Assembly: GCF_016803395.1 (NCBI RefSeq) | Contig: NZ_JAEVHL010000039.1 | Span: 1 to 36,382, forward strand | Length of the DNA: 36,382 nucleotides | Direction: 5' to 3' | Source of the DNA: Micromonospora tarensis | GTDB taxonomy: Bacteria > Actinomycetota > Actinomycetes > Mycobacteriales > Micromonosporaceae | Part shown: positions 32,801 through 36,382 of the stretch, in pieces | Numbering within the stretch: the first letter of the stretch is position 1 | How the letters are laid out: every line of letters begins with the position of its first letter | The notes under the pieces: model-generated | What the model saw: the letters and a program-made list of their open reading frames with translations, nothing else | Database searches by the model: none | Told to the model about the DNA's origin: nothing | Made by a program: the position numbers and the translations under genes

Positions 32801-35668
32801 GATGAACCCGATGTTCTGTCCGCCGCCGGCGGTGTCGGCGCCGGTCTCCCGCTGCACGCCGGCGTCGCCGCCGCCGGTGCTCACCGGAGCGCGCCCGGTG
32901 GCGGTGAAGAACTCGGCCTGCTTGCGCTTGGGCTGGAGCACCTCGATCACCCGACCGGTGAGCGGGCTGGCCCCGCCAGCGCCACCGTCATCGGTGTAGG
33001 TGGCCTCGAAGACCGCGAACACGTTCGCCTCGGCGCCGTGCCCGGAGGCGAGCGACGTCTGGACGGTGCCGGTGCAGCCGGTGTGCTGCTCCAGCGGGTG
33101 GGCGTGCTCGTCGTGACCCAGCAGCACCTGGAGGTTCACCCGGTCACAGTCGATCTCCCCGTCCTCCGGGTCGGTCACCTTGATCGTGTAGCGGACCTGG
33201 TCACCCCACTCGAAGAACCCGCCGTCCGGCGGGAACTCGATGGTCACCGTCGGGGACGTGTTGCCCACGGTGACCGGCACGTTGGCCACCGCGGTACGGC
33301 CCTTCGGGTTGGTGACGGTGAGCTGGGCGGTGTAGTTGCCCGCCGAGGTGTAGGTGTGCGTCGGGTTCGCCTCGGTGGAGGTCTGCCCGTCGCCGAAGGC
33401 CCAGGCGTAGGTGAGCGTGCCACCGTCCGGGTCGCGGGATCCGGCGCTGGAGAAGGTCACAGTCAACGGCGCCGCACCCGAGGTCGGGGTGGCGGACGCC
33501 GCCGCGATCGGCGCGCGGTCACCGGCGGTGTAGTCGATCCGGTAGACGCCCGAGTTGTCGTTGTTGCCGCCGAAGCCGCTGCCCCACTCGATCAGGTACA
33601 GCGCGCCGTCGGGGCCGAACTCGAAGTCCATCGGCCGGATCATGCTCATGCCGGTGAGCAGCTGGTTGATGTCCACCAACGACTTGCCGTCGGGGGTCAC
33701 CTGCATGGTGTACATCTTGTTCTGGTTCCACTCGCCGAGCAGCGCCTTGCCGTCGTAGTACGCCGGCCACTTGCGGGTGGAGTTGAGGTCGGCGTCGTAG
33801 CGGTAGACCGGGCCGCCCATCGGGGCGCCACCGCCGCCGATCTCCGGGTAACGCGCGTCACCGGCGTACCCGTAGTCGACGGTCGCGGGCACGACCGGCG
33901 GGAGGTTGGTCAGGCCGGTGTTGTTCGGCGAGTTGTTCACCGGCGCCGCGCAGTCGAACTTCGCGCCGCTCGGGCCGGACGGGAACGTGTAGTCGTTGTA
34001 CGCCTCGTTCGTGCCCGTGCAGTACGGCCAGCCGTAGTTGCCGGGGGTCACAATGTTCCACTCGACCAGGCCCCGGGGGCCGCGGTTCGGGTTGTCGGAG
34101 TTGGCGTCCGGCCCGTAGTCGCCGACGTACAGCGTGTTGGTCTTCGGGTCGGTGCCGATCCGGAACGGGTTGCGGAAGCCCATCGCGTAGATCTCGGGAC
34201 GGGTCTTCTCGGTGCCCGGCGCGAAGAGGTTGCCGGCCGGCACGGTGTACGTCCCGTCGTCCTCCGGGTGGATCCGGATCACCTTGCCGCGCAGGTCGTT
34301 GGTGTTGGCCGAGGTGCGCTGCGCGTCGTAGTCCTGGCGGCCCGGCCGCTCGTCGAGCGGCGAGTACGAGTTCGACTCGAACGGGTTGGTGTTGTCCCCG
34401 GTGGCCAGGTACAGGTTGCCGTCGCCGTCGAAGGTCATGCTGCCGCCGGCGTGGCAGCAGGTGTTGCGCTGGGTGTCGACCCGCAGCACCTGCTTCTCGC
34501 TGGCCGGGTCGATGGTGTCACCGGTCACCGTGAAGCGGGACAGCAGGTTGCGGGTGACCCCGTCGTTCGGGGCGTAGTACAGGTACATCCACTTGTTGGT
34601 GGCGAAGTCCGGGTCGAGCCGGATGCCGATCAGGCCGTCCTCGTTGCCGGTGAAGACGTCCAGGTCGACGGCGGTGACGGTGTTGCCGGTGTCCGGCTTG
34701 ATGATCTGCACCCGACCGTCGCGCTCGACGTAGAAGACCCGCCCGTCGGGGGCGATGTCCAGCTCCATCGGGTTGCTGGTGTTGCTGTCCAGCGCGACCT
34801 TCTCGAAGTTGGAGGTCTTCGAGGCGCCGCAGTCGGCGTCCGCGACCCCGGCCGCGGTCCGGATGCCACCGAGCAGGTGGGACAGGAACTCCGGCTCCGC
34901 GTACGACTCGCGGGTGTGCCCGCCTCCGGTGTACCAGGACCGGCCACCGTCGAAGTCCTGACACCAGGAGGTGGGGTGGTCGGCGCCCATCGCGCCGGCA
35001 CCCGGGGTGTAGCTCTTCTCGTCCAGACTGGCCAGCACGTGCACGTCCGGCCGGGGGTTGGTCTGGAAGTTGTACCACTCGTCGAACCGGGACCAGCGGT
35101 CCGGCAGCCCGGCCGTGGACGGGTGGGCGTGGTCCTCCACCTTGACCGTGGCCTGCTGGTTCTGCGGGTGGTTGGCGAAGTACGCGCCGACCAGGTCGCC
35201 GTACCAGGCCCAGCTGTACTCGGTGTCCGACGCGGCGTGGATGCCGACGTAACCGCCGCCGGCCTTCACGTACCGCTCGAACGCCGCCTGCTGGTCGGCG
35301 TTGAGCACGTCACCGGTGGTGGAGAGCCAGATCACCGCCTTGTACTTTGCCAGGTTGGCGTCGTTGAATACGGCGCCGTCCTCGGAGTTGTCCACTGTGA
35401 ATCCGTTGGCGGCACCGAGCTGCTGGATGGCGGCGATGCCGGTGGGGATCGAGTCGTGCCGGAAACCGGCGGTCTTCGAGAAGATCAGCACGGAGAAGGG
35501 ATCGTCGGCGGCCTTCGCCGCCTTCGGCGCCACCTGGGCTGCCGGGGCTGCGGCCGGCGCCTCCTGCGGGGCCGCCTGCGCGGGCGTGCCGAACAGGGTG
35601 GTCGAGGCCATGGCCAGGGAAATCAGGGTTGCGGTGATGGGTACGCGGGCACGACGAGAACGGGACAC
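29849..35668 (-). CDS. Giant secreted multidomain protein: ThuA, PQQ-type sugar dehydrogenase, PKD, CBM6-like, DUF1349-like, FIMAH
   Basis: The product of 1939 residues starts with a signal peptide (MSRSRRARVPITATLISLAM, cleavage near AQAA at 30-33). Domains in order: ThuA-like (about 57-275), PQQ-dependent sugar dehydrogenase beta-propeller (285-715; MELDIAPDGRVFYVERDGR, NTCCHAGGSM and GYPE-like loops), PKD (718-802), a connecting beta domain (805-930), CBM6-like (930-1060), PKD (1068-1150), two DUF1349/laminin-G-like domains (1160-1520), Ig-like/OmpL47-type repeats (1540-1815) and a C-terminal FIMAH domain (1820-1903). It is probably an exported carbohydrate-oxidising or -binding protein; the substrate is unknown. 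GTG at 35668 has AGGAGG 4 nt upstream. Residue limits are approximate. Confidence 0.85.
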   Translation of the reverse strand: MSRSRRARVPITATLISLAMASTTLFGTPAQAAPQEAPAAAPAAQVAPKAAKAADDPFSVLIFSKTAGFRHDSIPTGIAAIQQLGAANGFTVDNSEDGAVFNDANLAKYKAVIWLSTTGDVLNADQQAAFERYVKAGGGYVGIHAASDTEYSWAWYGDLVGAYFANHPQNQQATVKVEDHAHPSTAGLPDRWSRFDEWYNFQTNPRPDVHVLASLDEKSYTPGAGAMGADHPTSWCQDFDGGRSWYTGGGHTRESYAEPEFLSHLLGGIRTAAGVADADCGASKTSNFEKVALDSNTSNPMELDIAPDGRVFYVERDGRVQIIKPDTGNTVTAVDLDVFTGNEDGLIGIRLDPDFATNKWMYLYYAPNDGVTRNLLSRFTVTGDTIDPASEKQVLRVDTQRNTCCHAGGSMTFDGDGNLYLATGDNTNPFESNSYSPLDERPGRQDYDAQRTSANTNDLRGKVIRIHPEDDGTYTVPAGNLFAPGTEKTRPEIYAMGFRNPFRIGTDPKTNTLYVGDYGPDANSDNPNRGPRGLVEWNIVTPGNYGWPYCTGTNEAYNDYTFPSGPSGAKFDCAAPVNNSPNNTGLTNLPPVVPATVDYGYAGDARYPEIGGGGAPMGGPVYRYDADLNSTRKWPAYYDGKALLGEWNQNKMYTMQVTPDGKSLVDINQLLTGMSMIRPMDFEFGPDGALYLIEWGSGFGGNNDNSGVYRIDYTAGDRAPIAAASATPTSGAAPLTVTFSSAGSRDPDGGTLTYAWAFGDGQTSTEANPTHTYTSAGNYTAQLTVTNPKGRTAVANVPVTVGNTSPTVTIEFPPDGGFFEWGDQVRYTIKVTDPEDGEIDCDRVNLQVLLGHDEHAHPLEQHTGCTGTVQTSLASGHGAEANVFAVFEATYTDDGGAGGASPLTGRVIEVLQPKRKQAEFFTATGRAPVSTGGGDAGVQRETGADTAGGGQNIGFIEDGDWWSLAPANLTNITEIRFRAAWAAAGGRIEVRAGAVDGPVVATATVPATGGWQTYTDVSAPVTGAASGSLFFLARDPNGGTGSLFNVNWMDFVGRGVTENGPPTVSATATPATGTAPVTVAFDGTATDAEGDTPLTYAWDFGDGGTATTVDASHTYTSPGTFTATLTVTDSKGAKSYATVPVKVDAPDTSCFGARSDDFNGNSLDKERWTSVIRENQLYSVSGGALRLPTSVGDLYGARNDATNLVLQAAPTGAWEMTTKVTLPVTANYQQAGVIVYGDDDNYAKLDLLYNGSRRVEFIREAAATPRNESTDSAAAPAGDAVYLRITSDGTNLTAASSADGQTFTPVGRSAALAGIANPRIGVFALNGGTEAPVVDAAFDSFQVTPDAPAGPVDPSDEFTGSTLDKCRWDAIVREDPTGYRVTDGALRIDVPNGDIYGTDNTGPKNFILQTAPSGDWTLETKVDGSLLNEQYQQAGLLVQADDDNYLKFDFIADNQAGQAVTRRIEFRSEVGGAVQSPQPEATSLTSAVWHLRLARTGDTFTASYSADGTTWTALEALTNTAVGATPKVGLFTLGANQTASKTAAFDYFRLSTKVADETAPVTTAAVSGTPTEGWYTGPVTVTLTAADEAGGSGLASTEYQLDGATTWTAYTEPVQVSGDGEHELRFRSTDKAGNVEATKTVSAKIDATAPVTTATFAPANDAGWHNGTIPVVLTSTDAGSGVKTVEWSLDGGAWTPYSEPVEVTGDGQHELLYRSTDKAGNAETLKSAVLKIDGSKPTLLVSGIADGQLYGDSQDVRVSWQAVDPTSGIASVVGKLDGQAYASGTLQAMYELSLGLHELTVTATDKAGNETTWSVRFFVTTSFRDMQGLLDRFKATGRLSAKAHKQLTNKLDAVRKSEAAGDDKAAVRQLTAFRALASDTALVGEAEVRDVLIRDADAMIVRLGGAASKAGVKANDGETVKGTGRLGGDATRLAPGRQL

Positions 35669-35933
35669 GCCGCCTCCTGTGTCGTAGTGACAGAGCTCGC
35701 GGGAGTCGGCTCGCCGAAGGCCCTCCCTGGTGGAGCCGGTGGTCACACCGCGTCAGGTGCCCCCACCGGCATTTTGTCGAATCGCTGAACAAATTAATTC
35801 GGCTGGCTCGATGTCGGGCAAGATGCGGACGGGTAACGGTTCTGCAACGGCAGGCGACATTCCGAACAGGACCGTATGAAGTGCCCCATCGATTTCCCCG
35901 CTTCCGGCCCACCGGTCCCGCCGACCCCGTGCC

Positions 35934-35962
35934 TTGGCAGGCCGGCCGTTGTGTCGTACGGT
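35934..35962 (+). promoter_or_regulatory. Putative thiE promoter
   Basis: TTGGCA at 35934-35939 and TACGGT at 35957-35962 with 17 nt between. Transcription would start near 35969, just before the riboswitch. Confidence 0.65.
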
Positions 35963-35975
35963 GACACGCAAGTAA

Positions 35976-36065
35976 CCCACGGGAGCCCGGTGTACCGGGC
36001 TGAGAGGGGGGCTGACAGCCCCCGACCGTCGAACCTGATCCGGGTAATGCCGGCGCAGGGAGGAG
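35976..36065 (+). ncRNA. TPP riboswitch
   Basis: The thi-box core is intact: P2 (GCCCGG 35985-35990 with CCGGGC 35995-36000), CTGAGA (36000-36005), P3 (GGGGGCT with AGCCCCC, 36007-36023), GAACCTGATC (36031-36040), GGGTAATGCCGGCG and the closing AGGGA (36057-36061). It senses thiamine pyrophosphate. The AGGAG ribosome binding site of thiE (36061-36065) directly adjoins the core at the P1 side, so ligand binding probably hides it, a translational switch; no terminator hairpin is visible between it and the gene. Confidence 0.95.
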
Positions 36066-36072
36066 CGTTGCC

Positions 36073-36382
36073 GTGCCGTCCCTGGGGCGATTGCATCTGA
36101 TCACCGACACCCGACCTGGGCGCGAACCACTCGCCGTGGTCCGGGCCGCCCTCAGCGTTGCCCGCGCCGACCTGGTCGTGCAGGTCCGGGTCGAGGATTC
36201 CGCCACCGACCGCGAGGCGTACGACCTGGCCCGGCGGGTGCTCGCGCTCTGCGCGTCGTACCAGGCGACCTGCCTGGTCAACGACCGGCTGCACGTTGCC
36301 GTGGCGGTGGGCGCCGCCGGTGGGCACGTCGGAGCCGACGACCTGCCGGTCGCCGCGCCCGCCGGGTGCTCGGCCCCGCCGG
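36073..36382 (+). CDS. thiE: Thiamine phosphate synthase, N-terminal part, apparently frameshifted near the window edge
   Basis: ThiE joins HMP-pyrophosphate and thiazole phosphate to make thiamine phosphate. GTG start 7 nt after the AGGAG at the end of the riboswitch. The visible part begins MPSLGRLHLITDTRPGREPL and contains LVNDRLHVAVAVGAAGGHVG and ADDLPVAA, family signatures. After VAA the frame gives PAGCSAPP, whereas the +2 frame from nt 36357 gives ARRVLGPA, which is what the family has. One base is thus missing after about 36356, either in the sequence or in the gene. The 3' part lies outside the window. Confidence 0.85.
   Translation, partial: MPSLGRLHLITDTRPGREPLAVVRAALSVARADLVVQVRVEDSATDREAYDLARRVLALCASYQATCLVNDRLHVAVAVGAAGGHVGADDLPVAAPAGCSAPP

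Larger units (their letters stand above)
35669..36072. other. 404-nt divergent intergenic region
   Basis: It lies between the minus-strand secreted-protein gene and thiE. The left part includes AT-rich sequence (about 35770-35800) that may hold the promoter of the secreted-protein gene, but I cannot define hexamers. The right part holds the thiE promoter and the TPP riboswitch. No gene is seen. Confidence 0.6.

Noticed and set aside
32200..33520. Repeated segments in the giant gene as a CRISPR-like array
   Set aside because: They encode the two PKD domains; there are no short identical direct repeats with spacers.
30137..35788. Very long open frame on the plus strand (about 1880 codons)
   Set aside because: It is antisense to the giant secreted protein and its product is a low-complexity Arg/Gly/Val-rich sequence, an artefact of the third-position GC bias of the true gene on the other strand.

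Overview
This is chromosomal DNA of a high-GC actinobacterium, most likely a Micromonosporaceae (Micromonospora-like) species. The evidence is the strong G/C third-position bias, frequent GTG/TTG starts, Zn-binding S14/S4/L36, a DUF1707 gene, and intergenic inverted repeats of a kind I associate with that family. The assignment is inference; no rRNA gene is present to confirm it.

Layout. The left edge (2-553) holds the 3' end of a Gly/Pro-rich membrane protein gene. From about 740 to 24470 lies an almost unbroken plus-strand translation super-cluster: str (rpsL-rpsG-fusA-tuf), S10 (rpsJ-rplCDWB-rpsS-rplV-rpsC-rplP-rpmC-rpsQ), spc (rplN-rplX-rplE-rpsZ-rpsH-rplF-rplR-rpsE-rpmD-rplO), secY-adk-map, a DUF1707 membrane-protein gene, then alpha (infA-rpmJ-rpsM-rpsK-rpsD-rpoA-rplQ-truA). 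Genes are tightly packed with 1- or 4-nt overlaps. The few gaps carry promoters and unusually strong GC hairpins without U-tracts. The str and S10 leaders share a near-identical 25/27-nt block.

From 24483 to 29058 are accessory housekeeping genes: a minus-strand membrane-anchored protein of unknown function, an RsmC-like methyltransferase, an ABC-F ATPase and an aldo/keto reductase. Several look leaderless. From 29253 to 35668, on the minus strand, are a small signal-peptide/C-anchor protein and a 1939-residue secreted multidomain protein (ThuA, PQQ-type sugar dehydrogenase propeller, PKD, CBM6-like, DUF1349-like, FIMAH). The right edge holds a promoter, a TPP riboswitch and the start of thiE, which appears frameshifted by one base just before the edge.

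The ribosomal cluster makes the ribosome, elongation factors, RNA polymerase alpha, the SecY channel and N-terminal methionine processing as one growth-linked block. I see no mobile element, CRISPR array, defence locus or biosynthetic cluster. The candidates for something new are the shared str/S10 leader element, the no-U hairpins punctuating the operons, the long intergenic inverted repeats, and the giant secreted protein with its small neighbour.
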